A stretch of 64,000 bases of DNA from assembly GCA_035651635.1 (NCBI GenBank), contig DASRFK010000024.1, forward strand, positions 1 through 64,000, written 5' to 3'. A program made the position numbers and the translations under genes. Positions 17,929 through 26,811 of this stretch are shown one piece after another. Origin of the DNA: JANXQE01 sp035651635 (GTDB lineage: Bacteria > Verrucomicrobiota > Verrucomicrobiia > Limisphaerales > UBA8199). Numbering within the stretch: the stretch's first letter is position 1; each line of letters begins with the position of its first letter. Below the pieces are notes generated by a model, which made no database searches, was not told the DNA's origin, and saw nothing but the letters and a program-made list of their open reading frames with translations.

Positions 17929-17967
17929 TCATCGCTGGTTCCAATCGGTTGGCAATTCTTGAAAGAC
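17929..17967 (-). pseudogene. Last codons of a deleted copy of the gene at 22241-23446
   Basis: The minus strand reads FQELPTDWNQR-stop, almost the same as the end of the protein at 22241-23446 (FCQELPSDWNQR). The 50 bases to the esterase start match the corresponding bases at 22196-22240. Upstream of this scrap the similarity ends. It shows that a copy of that gene once preceded this esterase. Confidence 0.65.
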
Positions 17968-18169
17968 TATTTGGCAGGAGGCTGGCATGTTGTCGATGAC
18001 TGACTGAATCTTCTTCAATCTTCGCGCGGCTTGGATCCGACCCCTGGGAGTCTATCCGCCACACTTGAGGTTTCAAGCATCCCGACCCGGGGCTGAGGCC
18101 TCGATATTGGAACCGTCCGGCGTTGTGAGGAATTCAGGAAATTGAACCTTTTTTACGTTCGTGGCACAA

Positions 18170-18748
18170 ATGGGCATGGGCGAAGAACAAAGCCTGGTCG
18201 CGGCATTAAAGTGCCGTGACCCAGCAGCCATAGATGCGTTGATCGAAACGCACGGAACTCGATTGCTTCGCTCGGCCACTTTGCTCTGCGGCAACGAAAC
18301 CAACGCTCAAGACTTGGTGCAGGACACTTTTGTGGAGGCGTTTCGGTCGATCCATCGATTTCGCGGCCAGGCGAGTCTTTACACGTGGTTGCATTCAATT
18401 TTACTGAATTTGACCCGTCATTATCGTCGTAAGAACAACCGGTTAGTTTATGACAATGAATTGGCCACGCAGGAGCCTGTGCTTTCGGAGGAACAGCCCA
18501 ATGCCTTGGATTTAGAGAGTGCGACAACGGAACTGACACGAGCATTGCGACAGCTTACGAGTCCGCATCGGGAGGTATTGGTGTTGCGCTTTTACGAGCA
18601 CATGAAAATCGACGAAATAGCGCGGCATCTCGGAGTCTCGAAGGGCACTGTGAAATCCCGCCTGCATTACGCAATCCACGAAATGCAGAAACTTTTCCCC
18701 AAGGAGATGAACCTTTTTAGTGTTGGAGGCACAAACGAGAAGATATGA
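18170..18748 (+). CDS. ECF RNA polymerase sigma factor
   Basis: 192 residues from ATG 18170 (a GTG at 18161 and an ATG at 18176 are alternatives). Region 2: ALIETHGTRLLRSATLLCG, DLVQDTFVEAFRSIHRF and LYTWLHSILLNLTRHY. Region 4: LTSPHREVLVLRFYEHMKIDEIA, then LGVSKGTVKSRLHYAI. The next gene, an anti-sigma factor, overlaps by 4 bases (ATGA), and two further genes follow with gaps of about 20 bases. The four-gene unit is probably controlled by this sigma factor itself. The signal is unknown. Confidence 0.9.
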   Translation: MGMGEEQSLVAALKCRDPAAIDALIETHGTRLLRSATLLCGNETNAQDLVQDTFVEAFRSIHRFRGQASLYTWLHSILLNLTRHYRRKNNRLVYDNELATQEPVLSEEQPNALDLESATTELTRALRQLTSPHREVLVLRFYEHMKIDEIARHLGVSKGTVKSRLHYAIHEMQKLFPKEMNLFSVGGTNEKI

Positions 18749-19272
18749 AGTGCGAACGCTTGCAGGAGATCTTATACGATTATTTGGACGACACGATTTC
18801 ACCTGCCGAAAAGGCCTGTGCAGAAGAGCACCTGCTTGGATGTAGCGCGTGTCGTCAAGAGTTGCAACGCGAAGTGTTATTTGCCCAAACACTTTCCGGC
18901 CGCCTTGGACATGCAGTTGATAAGATTGCCCTGGATCCCAACGCCCAACGAAGGATGGTAAGGGCAGTTCAACGGCAGGTTGGAAACCCCTCTGAACGCC
19001 GGTCTTTTTCATTTTGGGGCCGACTGACTGTGCCCGTCGTGGCGTCAGGGCTTGTTCTGGTAGGCGCAATTTGGATGGGCTATCGCTTTTTTGCCGGACA
19101 GCGCCCAATTTCAAATTCACTCGCCCCGCTAACCACAAGCAGCCGCGAAGTTCCCGTCCATGATTCATACGCCGTGCCTACCTACACTTTCGAGAGAAAA
19201 GGTGGTGTGGTTATTGATGCCTTAACTGATGAGACACGCTTCATAGATGGGGCACTGCTTGTCACCAGATAA
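18745..19272 (+). CDS. Zinc-finger anti-sigma factor
   Basis: 175 residues. The N-terminal zinc-binding anti-sigma motif is present as H29-x3-C33-x2-C36 (HLLGCSAC), then a linker, one membrane segment at about 94-116 and a periplasmic tail of about 60 residues. Such proteins hold the paired ECF factor at the membrane until a signal releases it. Its start overlaps the sigma gene by 4 bases, which supports the pairing. The tail (RKGGVVIDALTDETRFIDGA) resembles no sensor I know. Confidence 0.88.
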   Translation: MKCERLQEILYDYLDDTISPAEKACAEEHLLGCSACRQELQREVLFAQTLSGRLGHAVDKIALDPNAQRRMVRAVQRQVGNPSERRSFSFWGRLTVPVVASGLVLVGAIWMGYRFFAGQRPISNSLAPLTTSSREVPVHDSYAVPTYTFERKGGVVIDALTDETRFIDGALLVTR

Positions 19273-19292
19273 CAAAAAAGTCGAATTCCGTT

Positions 19293-20654
19293 ATGAAATC
19301 CAACCCCAAGCTCCTGGCATTCCTGGTGGTCTCCTCCTCCGCCGCCATTGGTTTGCTCGCGGCCACAACTGCTTCCGACGAATTGAAGGAGGAGTTTCCA
19401 CAGGCTGTGCAATTCGACCTGGGCGACAAAGAGTTTGCGCCAGGCGACAACATCACGATTGAGGGATTGCGCGGAACAACGGCGGCAATCCAGCCTGGTG
19501 GCACATATTGCGTGACGGGTACCTACACGCTCAATTCCCAGGATGAAGCGGACTTGTCCTTCTTTGCAACGACTACGAACAAAGTTCTCACGCCCTTTGA
19601 ATCGCGGCAGACGATGCACGTCATGAAAGGCACGGGAGCATTTCTCTTGGTCAAGAAGATGACAGAGGACGGATATTTGCACGTGTCATTTTATTCCCGC
19701 CGCAACGGCCAAGGGTTCGGGGGAGTGTATTTCGGCCAAGGGCAGTGGGTCCTGAGAGATAAACACTTCAGCTACACCAAAACGGGGACACAGATGGAAG
19801 AGCACACTATGCCCCACGAGGAGGTCTCATTTACAGGCCCAAACAAGGTATTGTTCGACTATCTCGGCAACCCTGTGGCCCCGCCTTCGAGCATAGACCC
19901 GGCCTACACCAAGGAGGGATTGACGAGCGCAACGAGGACGGCGGCTCAGAACGCCGGCATCTCGCTGTTGGCACTCGAAATTGATGATTCGGAATTCCCG
20001 TTCCTGGTCGGAGTGGTTTTTGCGGATCCCGGCGACAAGCAGAAATTCAAGGAACAAATCGGCCAGTTACCAGCTTACTCATTCTCTGGCGGGGTGGGCG
20101 GAGATACAAGTTACGCAATGAATTTGGTTCCTTATAAAGCGTTTCCAAGGGATTCCGGCCAGCGTATATATCGTCGGATGATGTTACGTGAGGCGGTCCT
20201 CTACGATAAAATCACCACGGGACCGCTCGTGGCCAGTGTCGCCCCAGCCACGCCCGAAACTCCATCGTTGTCCTACACCCTGACCGTTCATCCGGAAATC
20301 AAGAGAGCATTCCATGGCAATGACTCCATCGAGATCCGCTCGATCACCGGCACCGCACCCAAATTCCAGACGGGGGGCACCTATCGTGTGGTCGGGACCT
20401 GCCACCTGGATACCATCAAGAACGCGACTCTCTGCCTTGGCAACACGGCTAAACCGGGTTCGCAAGCGATTATGGCCAGCACAGGCTCGGCTATCTCCAA
20501 ACCGCTTCCGAACGGAACCACGGACTTCGACTTCACCTTCACCTTGCTGCGCCCCGGCATGCTCCACGTCACCATCTACGACATGGATAACCACGACAAG
20601 AACGATAACGCCTACGCCGGCATCTACCTCGGCGATGTCGCTGTCCGACGCTGA
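19293..20654 (+). CDS. Secreted protein with two copies of a beta-rich domain
   Basis: 453 residues with a signal peptide (MKSNPKLLAFLVVSSSAAIGLLAATTA). Two related segments are seen: about 50-150 (GDNITIEGLRGT, then QPGGTYCVTGTYTL) and about 340-450 (GNDSIEIRSITGT, then QTGGTYRVVGTCHL), the second ending YAGIYLGDV and the first YFGQGQ. The pattern PGGTYxVxGTYxL suggests an exported beta-sandwich domain duplicated within the protein. No catalytic motif seen. It is the third gene of the sigma operon, 20 bases after the anti-sigma gene. I do not recognise the family. Confidence 0.65.
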   Translation: MKSNPKLLAFLVVSSSAAIGLLAATTASDELKEEFPQAVQFDLGDKEFAPGDNITIEGLRGTTAAIQPGGTYCVTGTYTLNSQDEADLSFFATTTNKVLTPFESRQTMHVMKGTGAFLLVKKMTEDGYLHVSFYSRRNGQGFGGVYFGQGQWVLRDKHFSYTKTGTQMEEHTMPHEEVSFTGPNKVLFDYLGNPVAPPSSIDPAYTKEGLTSATRTAAQNAGISLLALEIDDSEFPFLVGVVFADPGDKQKFKEQIGQLPAYSFSGGVGGDTSYAMNLVPYKAFPRDSGQRIYRRMMLREAVLYDKITTGPLVASVAPATPETPSLSYTLTVHPEIKRAFHGNDSIEIRSITGTAPKFQTGGTYRVVGTCHLDTIKNATLCLGNTAKPGSQAIMASTGSAISKPLPNGTTDFDFTFTLLRPGMLHVTIYDMDNHDKNDNAYAGIYLGDVAVRR

Positions 20655-20676
20655 AGGCTGTTTCTGAGGACGCCGG

Positions 20677-21933
20677 ATGGCTGAAATGAGAATTCGATTC
20701 AATGGCCTGCGCGGAAGGTCCTTGAGCTTGGTATTTCTGTGCATGGCCTCTGCGCTTGCTTCAATCAGGCTCCCCGCTCAATCGGCCGAGCGTTTCTGGT
20801 GGAATGGCCAGATCAACGGTAAACCGGTACGACTCGTCTTGGACACGGGTGCCCCAGATCTCTATCTCTTTCGGTCCGCGGCGGATCGCCTAGGTCTCAA
20901 ACTTTCCCCGATAGAACCCGAGTCGAATCATTGGGTCACCGGTGAACTCGAACTCTCATTGCCAAAATGGGAACGTCGTTGGGGCTTTTTCTCAGTGACT
21001 GCGCACGGACCCGCTAAAGCTTTGGTCTGTGAAGCACCGGTGGGGTTGCAAGATATGGATGGATGCGTCGGATGGCCGATGTTCCATCGGCAGATTACTC
21101 GGTTCGACGCCTTAGACGACAAGTTTGAGTTCTTGGGCAAGGTGCCGAAAGAAGTCAAGGCATGGTGGCGGTTCTCCGTTCGAACTAATGTAGACGTGCT
21201 GGTTCTGGATCTCCCTGGCGATGCTATCCAGGGAGGGTTACACATCGATTCAGGCATGCTCATGGGGGACGTAGTTGAGCTCCCGGCACCCCTTTGGAAC
21301 GATTGGATGGCCGCTCACCAAAACGAAAGCGGAGCAATCTGGCTCACCTCCCGACTGGGAGGGCTGATCCCCTCCAAAATCGCACGGGCCTCTCGGTTCC
21401 CAATCGGCGAATTGACGCTTACCAATGTTGTATTAGAAAGCGTCGAGGAGTGTGACTGGTCGCCCGAGTTAAAGGGCTGCGCCGCCAAAATCGGCTTAGA
21501 GTTACTAAAGCGTTTTGATCTTGTAGTGGACGGCGAACATGCGATTGCCTACATGCGACCTTCACACAGATGGAAGCCTGTCACGGCAGAACCGCCGAGC
21601 CGAAGGCCAGTTACCGCGGTTTTTGGGCCGTGGCGCGATCAAACGAACTTTTTTTCCGCCTGCGTGATAAATGCCAGCCCCGCATTCGAATCAGGCATTC
21701 GCGACGGCGATATTCTCCTCAAGGTTGACGGACAAGATGTCAAACAGTGGCTGGACAACCCTGGCCCGCGCTGGTCGTCGGATCGTGACCATTCGGGTAT
21801 GCAACAGACATATCCTTCCACTAACAGCCCTAACGGGATGCTCGAATTGACTCTCAGGCGGCGCGACCAGGTTCTCCACGTAACAGTGGTGCAGCGTGGG
21901 ATCGAGGTCGTTTCTCTTAACAAACTGAAATAG
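20677..21933 (+). CDS. Secreted retropepsin-like aspartyl protease with C-terminal PDZ domain
   Basis: 418 residues, with a signal-like hydrophobic stretch at about 14-36. LVLDTGAPDLYLF has the catalytic DTG at 56-58 of single-domain (retropepsin-like) bacterial aspartyl proteases. Residues about 325-395 (SPAFESGIRDGDILLKVDGQDV, then LELTLRRRDQVLHVTV) form a PDZ domain. This aspartyl protease plus PDZ layout is common in Verrucomicrobiota and Acidobacteria. It follows the duplicated-domain protein by 22 bases in the sigma/anti-sigma operon. A role in cleaving envelope proteins, possibly the anti-sigma factor, is inference. Confidence 0.8.
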   Translation: MAEMRIRFNGLRGRSLSLVFLCMASALASIRLPAQSAERFWWNGQINGKPVRLVLDTGAPDLYLFRSAADRLGLKLSPIEPESNHWVTGELELSLPKWERRWGFFSVTAHGPAKALVCEAPVGLQDMDGCVGWPMFHRQITRFDALDDKFEFLGKVPKEVKAWWRFSVRTNVDVLVLDLPGDAIQGGLHIDSGMLMGDVVELPAPLWNDWMAAHQNESGAIWLTSRLGGLIPSKIARASRFPIGELTLTNVVLESVEECDWSPELKGCAAKIGLELLKRFDLVVDGEHAIAYMRPSHRWKPVTAEPPSRRPVTAVFGPWRDQTNFFSACVINASPAFESGIRDGDILLKVDGQDVKQWLDNPGPRWSSDRDHSGMQQTYPSTNSPNGMLELTLRRRDQVLHVTVVQRGIEVVSLNKLK

Positions 21934-22017
21934 TCCAACGCTGGGGCCTCGAAGCCATTGCACATTAAGCATGCACGGAACGAGGCGACAAAACTGAAGT
22001 TAGCAGGTATTTATATC

Positions 22018-22165
22018 GCGCATTTTCCAGGGCCTGAGGTGACTCCGAATACGGCCCCACCTTGGGCTTTGTCGGCACGCGGTATTTCAGCAAAACCGCG
22101 GTAATTCCCTTGGAGTTTAGCCAATCACAGATCTCCGTCCCTTCGAGATCAATGGACGAGCAAAC
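22018..22165 (-). pseudogene. Internal fragment of a duplicated esterase gene
   Basis: The minus strand reads IDLEGTEICDWLNSKGI, then LLKYRVPTKPKVGPYSESPQ, nearly identical to residues about 115-160 of the esterase at 16890-17879, and the DNA matches closely as well. The codons before and after are missing: no signal peptide, no nucleophile Ser, no His. The following bases (22196-22275) match the region upstream of the intact esterase, so this is an internally deleted second copy. Confidence 0.8.
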
Positions 22166-22240
22166 ATTACGCAAAGCCCCGTACCTGCCATTCTGGTGGC
22201 TCGGGCTAAGGCCACGCATCGGCCCCGGGAACTTTGGGTT

Positions 22241-23446
22241 TCATCGCTGGTTCCAATCGCTTGGCAATTCCTGACAAAACAACTTTCCGTTCACAGTGGC
22301 AACGATGCCGGCAACTTCATTTGAAGATTTCCGTGGAAAAGTAAACATCAGATTCAGAGTCATAAAGCCGCCGCCTCCGGCACCCACAACCACTGGCTCG
22401 CGGAGTTGGGGAATCGAGGTGCCGTCAGGGCGCAAAAGCCACACCTGCCGATGCAGTTCGTTCGCTTTGAGGAAAGTGTGTTTTTCATCATTCCGATGCG
22501 TAGCTACCGCCATTTGCACGGTAAATTGCTCCGACTGCTCACTGAAAGACACGGGCTCATTCAAGCCACCCATGGCGATATCCCGCGTCCAGCCATCAAC
22601 AATCCCGACTGTATGCTTCGCGTTCGCCACAGGATTGGTGGCAAAGTCGCGCAGGTAAAACCAGTAACCAAAGGAGCCGGGCATGGGCTCTTCACCTTGA
22701 TGTGCCTTCTCAATGATTTTGAATTTGAACGGCGAGACGTATCCCGTGCTGAAATAAAACCTGAACCCGTTTGTGGTCCAGCTCTTCTGGACGGGATCCA
22801 ATGAAATGACACTGCCCGCATCCGAAAGTTCCACCACTGCATTGAGAAATCTATCCGACTTTTTGTCGGCCTTGTAGAAGACCGTGAACCGTTGGCTGGA
22901 ATCCCAATTTGTGACCTGCACCGAGATCGGGGAGTTGGAGATGTTGGCGGGTGAAATTTGGAAAATGGTCCCCTTACTGCTCAGCACCGATGGCTCGCGA
23001 TTGCTCATTTCAACCTCGTGACAAAAGAATTTCCCGTTAAGGCTCAAGGCGACCCCTGATATTTGGTCTGCGGGGACCTTTTGAAATTCGTAAAACATAT
23101 AATCAGTTGAAAAATCGCCGATGGCTCCGATTGAAACCACGGTGGGTTTGGATAATTGCGCAATGGAAGTGCCATCCGCTTTCAAGAGCCAGACCTGCAA
23201 AACGGGGTTGTTTGTGTCCATCCGCTTGACGCGTTCCCTGAAACCAACCGGGACCTGCAAAGACAAACTTGAAGCCTGCTCCCTGAAAATCGCCTGCCCT
23301 AATTTGGGCAAATCAACACTGCCCTGCGGATTGAGAGTTTTGACCGCCGGAGAATTTGTGGTTGGAACGCCGCTTCCGCTGGCGGCACGGCTTAAAACGC
23401 ACGCGCTGCTCAATGCGACCGTGAGCCAAAGGAAGAGCGCTTTCAT
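22241..23446 (-). CDS. Secreted protein with an internally duplicated domain, unknown function
   Basis: 401 residues from ATG 23446, chosen for its signal peptide (MKALFLWLTVALSSACVLSRAASG). Two related domains are visible: VLQVWLLKADGTSIAQL, ending LSLNGKFFCHEV, and HRQVWLLRPDGTSIPQL, ending ATVNGKLFCQEL. Both have the VWLLxxDGTSIxQL opening and NGKxFCxE close, with one Cys each. The spacer between them is about 150 residues. I do not recognise the family. A scrap of a second copy of this gene lies upstream of the esterase at 17929, so this gene and the esterase once formed a two-gene unit. Confidence 0.65.
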   Translation of the reverse strand: MKALFLWLTVALSSACVLSRAASGSGVPTTNSPAVKTLNPQGSVDLPKLGQAIFREQASSLSLQVPVGFRERVKRMDTNNPVLQVWLLKADGTSIAQLSKPTVVSIGAIGDFSTDYMFYEFQKVPADQISGVALSLNGKFFCHEVEMSNREPSVLSSKGTIFQISPANISNSPISVQVTNWDSSQRFTVFYKADKKSDRFLNAVVELSDAGSVISLDPVQKSWTTNGFRFYFSTGYVSPFKFKIIEKAHQGEEPMPGSFGYWFYLRDFATNPVANAKHTVGIVDGWTRDIAMGGLNEPVSFSEQSEQFTVQMAVATHRNDEKHTFLKANELHRQVWLLRPDGTSIPQLREPVVVGAGGGGFMTLNLMFTFPRKSSNEVAGIVATVNGKLFCQELPSDWNQR

Positions 23447-23571
23447 CACAGCCCAAGGATTCAATAAGGGACAGCGGACTGAACGCGGGGCGTAACAAGG
23501 ATACTCGAACCGGTCTTCGGCAACGAGCGGAAAGGTGTCTCGGAAGTTTTGCTCCAGAGACTCGTTGGCTG

Positions 23572-24099
23572 TCATCGACTGACTTCCTCGCTCGATATGA
23601 CGGCTTCCTCTGGGCCACTGTGAAAAATCTCTCGCCCAAGTTTTCGATTCAACACCATACCCAACGTCGATGGCTCTGGCCCATAGCTGACTCGCAATCT
23701 CCACGTGGCGTTAGTCGGGAGGCCGGGCGGCCAGCCCACTGCAAAAATACAACCATACCCGGGCGACCAGTAACCACCATTAATACCGGACCAGGACGTG
23801 CCCTTTGGCAAGAACGTCTGCCATCCCGTCGGGGTTTTGTGCTCGATAGATGCTGTCTTGAACCAGATCCAACGATTCGATGAGACATCGCGCACCAAGA
23901 ACATTGCGCAGAGGCCAGTCGCGCCTTGGCACACCTCAATCCGGGTCGGTTTCATCTGCCGTGCTGGGCCATTGGTCATGCCTACAAAGCCGACCGAGAG
24001 ACTCGTCGCCGCCGGCACAGGGCGAGAGCTGGCCCACAGAAGGAGTGCGAGCAACAGCAAAACAAAAGCAGAAACGGTGAACTGGTGCCGATTAGCCAT
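23572..24099 (-). CDS. Secreted or membrane-anchored protein of unknown function
   Basis: 175 residues from ATG 24099, with a strong N-terminal hydrophobic segment (FTVSAFVLLLLALLLWASS). The mature part has a conserved-looking core: VGMTNGPARQMKPTRIEV, WIWFKTASIEHKTPTGWQ, then PPGLPTNATWRLRVSYG. The FVGMTN and WRLRV strands suggest a beta-sandwich. I do not recognise a named family. It lies in a run of minus-strand genes for secreted proteases and esterases, 80 bases after the aspartyl protease gene. Confidence 0.6.
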   Translation of the reverse strand: MANRHQFTVSAFVLLLLALLLWASSRPVPAATSLSVGFVGMTNGPARQMKPTRIEVCQGATGLCAMFLVRDVSSNRWIWFKTASIEHKTPTGWQTFLPKGTSWSGINGGYWSPGYGCIFAVGWPPGLPTNATWRLRVSYGPEPSTLGMVLNRKLGREIFHSGPEEAVISSEEVSR

Positions 24100-24179
24100 G
24101 ACACGTGACAAAGTAGTTGAGGAGGCGCGGGTAATCGATCTTCACGGTGCCGAGTGCATTCAAGTTAATGTGAGATCAG

Positions 24180-25358
24180 TCACCGCGCCCAGGGCAGAGG
24201 AAACTCTTCGATCGTCTTGCCGCTCTTATCTGTCCGCCACGCTTTTTGCAATTTCCACGAATCCTCTTTGGATTTTCGCATGATTGTATAATGACAAACA
24301 GTTGGCTCGGCCTCCTTGCGAGCTGCAAACCCGAAAATGCCCGGGTCACGATACGTTTCGAAGCTAATGGTTCCTTTGTCATCCTTTGACCACCCCGGCA
24401 CCTGGCCTGTCTTCTTTAAGTTTTTCAAGAATTCCAGAGCATCCAGGAATTCTTGGTCCTTCAATGGACCAGGAGAAACCAGCTTGAGATACATTGTGTG
24501 CCGGGGGAAATCAAAGGTGACAAGATGCCGCGCCAAAAAATTAAGCCCGAGCACATCTCCTCCGGTTCGCAGATTTAGGTCGGTGTAAGTTTCACGATTC
24601 CAAACACAATCTTGCAAGTGCACCCACCCTCCAGAAGCGCCCTCCGTGCTCGAGTTGGTTTTCACTAAACCGTCTCCGTTCCAGCCGGTATCTACCAACA
24701 ATCGGCTCGCTTTTCCTCCGGCGAGCCCCTTGTGAAAGGTAAAGAGTTGGCTGTAGAAGAACAGCCTGAGTGGCAAAGGCCTGCCTAACTGTACAGTGTC
24801 CAAATGCTTGGGATCCAAAAAACGCATCTTGCCAGCTTGAAAATCCAGTTGGATGCAATAGTGCTTCAAACAATCCATCGCCAAAATTCCCCTGACGGGA
24901 TGGCCGAGCTTCCTCGATAACCTCTGAAAATCAACCACCGCACACAATCGGCCGGTTTTCAGCCGAGTGTTGCCGAGATAAAGTTTGGGCTCCCAGTAAA
25001 CTCCGGATTTCTGCTTTTCATTGCCAAACGGAACTGACCAGGTACCTAGCGGTAGCCTGAAACCTAATTTTGGCAACAGTGTCCTGTCAAAGAGCGTGCC
25101 TGGCGACCCTGTGTCCACGATGAAAGGGAGCTCCTCACCGCGTTTAAGCCGCAAGTTCACAAACACGAGGCCGCCACGCCCTGCCTCCCGGTTGAGATCG
25201 ACGTCCTGGGGGAGTTGGCGCCGGCCGGATCGTTCGGTAGCGCAGGAGCACAGAAGAAACAAGCTGACACAGATGGCGTGCGTGGGGAACGTCCACGGAA
25301 TGGAAACGCGCTTATTTACAGGGACGGACACGTCGCAGTCGGTGCCGGGGATTTTCAT
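24180..25358 (-). CDS. Retropepsin-like aspartyl protease lipoprotein
   Basis: 392 residues; strong ribosome site (GAGGAGAG) before ATG 25358. A possible lipobox ends at Cys39 (LLCSC). Two DTG motifs are present, FIVDTGSPGTLF with Asp82 and LLVDTGWNGDG in the second half, with GILAMDCL and DVLGLNFL after them: a two-lobed aspartyl-protease-like architecture rather than the usual single bacterial domain. Its start overlaps the stop of the trypsin-like protease gene (ATGA), so the two proteases are made together. Activity is not proven. Confidence 0.75.
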   Translation of the reverse strand: MKIPGTDCDVSVPVNKRVSIPWTFPTHAICVSLFLLCSCATERSGRRQLPQDVDLNREAGRGGLVFVNLRLKRGEELPFIVDTGSPGTLFDRTLLPKLGFRLPLGTWSVPFGNEKQKSGVYWEPKLYLGNTRLKTGRLCAVVDFQRLSRKLGHPVRGILAMDCLKHYCIQLDFQAGKMRFLDPKHLDTVQLGRPLPLRLFFYSQLFTFHKGLAGGKASRLLVDTGWNGDGLVKTNSSTEGASGGWVHLQDCVWNRETYTDLNLRTGGDVLGLNFLARHLVTFDFPRHTMYLKLVSPGPLKDQEFLDALEFLKNLKKTGQVPGWSKDDKGTISFETYRDPGIFGFAARKEAEPTVCHYTIMRKSKEDSWKLQKAWRTDKSGKTIEEFPLPWAR

Positions 25359-26551
25359 TTCTCTCCTCGCTCACTCGAGGTTTTCGTCCGAATCCTATCG
25401 AGTTGGCCACGCACTTCTGCAGCTTGCCTGCCATCAAAAGCTTGCAGGCTGATCAGAGCTTCTTCGGCCTCTTTGTTGTGACCGAGACCTTGTTCGATCA
25501 GTTCCCAGGCCGAGCAGGTTGTATCGTGATTAGGAAGACCAAGTTCCAGAGCTTTTCGCACAGGTGCCAAGCCCTCGGAGATCTCTCCTCGGCTCACCAG
25601 ACATACGCCCCTCAGCAAATAGGGCAACGCACTGTCAGGGCTAAGTTGATGGGCTCGCTCGACGTTCGCTTGGGCCTGCGCCGCGTGGCCTATTTGTATC
25701 TGAGCCATGGCCAGCGCCGTGAAGGTGAATGGGCTCTCTGGAAACCGTTTTGCTACACGTTTGAGCCGTCGCTCGGCGTCGCGCCAGTCAGCGCGCGCGA
25801 CGGCTGCAATGGCTGGCTTGAAGTCCGGATCAAGGAACAATGGCAAATTGCTGCCGTTGGTTGGCCGCCTGCGGAACGCGATGGGCGCGTTGGTCCCGGC
25901 GTTAGCTAAAATCCTCCGTATAACGGCAACGGGTGATGTGGTCGCTGATTCCGTCGGGCTAACATAAGGAACCACACCCACTACATCGCCCTCTGCATTT
26001 AGTAATGGCGAGCCGCTTTGGCCAGCTCGCACCGGGACTCTGGTTGCTACGGTGTCGAAGAGGCCCGGCAAGCTGATTACCGCCGCCACAATTCCTGTGC
26101 TGCAGGCAGGGGCAATCATGTCCTGAGCGCTCACCAAAGTCACCGGTCGGTTCGTCCTTAACATTCCATTGGCAAGTCTCAGGTGGGCACATTGGGATCG
26201 TTCGATTTTCAACACCGCGATGTCGTAGTCCCGATCTTCGCCGATGAAGCCGGTGACTGGAAATCGTTTACCGTCTTGGGTGATGGCAACCAGGTTCTCC
26301 TCCGCTTGGGCAACATGGCGGGCGGTGACAAGGACGCCGTCCTGGGTAATGAAAAAGCCCGTTCCGAAGCTCTTTGGCTTCTCATGGCGACCGACCGATA
26401 CAAGCACTACGAGAGCCGGACGGGTATTGGTGACCAACTCCGAACAATCAGGGCTTAGGGTGCCGGCGCTCAAGCCGGAGGCACCGATGCCGAGTAACCG
26501 GATTGGGACTAGAAGTGCGGCTGCGCCATGTCGCAGTTTCCGACCGCCCAT
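25355..26551 (-). CDS. Trypsin-like (S1C) serine protease with C-terminal TPR repeats
   Basis: 398 residues from ATG 26551; a longer frame to 26623 would need a TTG start. After a signal segment comes a DegP-like protease domain: catalytic His79 (TARHV), Asp110 (DYDIAVLK) and Ser179 (GQSGSPLL), numbered from this start. Instead of PDZ domains the C-terminal half has TPR-like helices (FTFTALAMAQIQIGHAAQA, then ALPYLLRGVCLVSRGEI). It lies in a 4-base overlapping pair with the aspartyl protease. A periplasmic quality-control or processing role is likely; the substrate is unknown. Confidence 0.85.
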   Translation of the reverse strand: MGGRKLRHGAAALLVPIRLLGIGASGLSAGTLSPDCSELVTNTRPALVVLVSVGRHEKPKSFGTGFFITQDGVLVTARHVAQAEENLVAITQDGKRFPVTGFIGEDRDYDIAVLKIERSQCAHLRLANGMLRTNRPVTLVSAQDMIAPACSTGIVAAVISLPGLFDTVATRVPVRAGQSGSPLLNAEGDVVGVVPYVSPTESATTSPVAVIRRILANAGTNAPIAFRRRPTNGSNLPLFLDPDFKPAIAAVARADWRDAERRLKRVAKRFPESPFTFTALAMAQIQIGHAAQAQANVERAHQLSPDSALPYLLRGVCLVSRGEISEGLAPVRKALELGLPNHDTTCSAWELIEQGLGHNKEAEEALISLQAFDGRQAAEVRGQLDRIRTKTSSERGEK

Positions 26552-26811
26552 CAGCTGGCGCAGCGAGCTTCGCAGCCCCGGTCTCACCAGGCGATCCTCT
26601 CCCTTTCTCTCCTGCAGAGTCAAGGCGCCTTCTGCCCTTAATCTGCCCTTACGGGTGTTAAGGCATTAACTTTTAAGGTCTGCGCAAGTTCCGCCGGTTC
26701 AAGATCAAGAATGCTCCAGTCAAAGAACACGCCGGGCTGAGCCAAACCGCAGGGTCGCCAAAAGCGTCTAATTCCCGTCGGAATCCGCGAGCTCAGCGTT
26801 TATCGGCCAGT

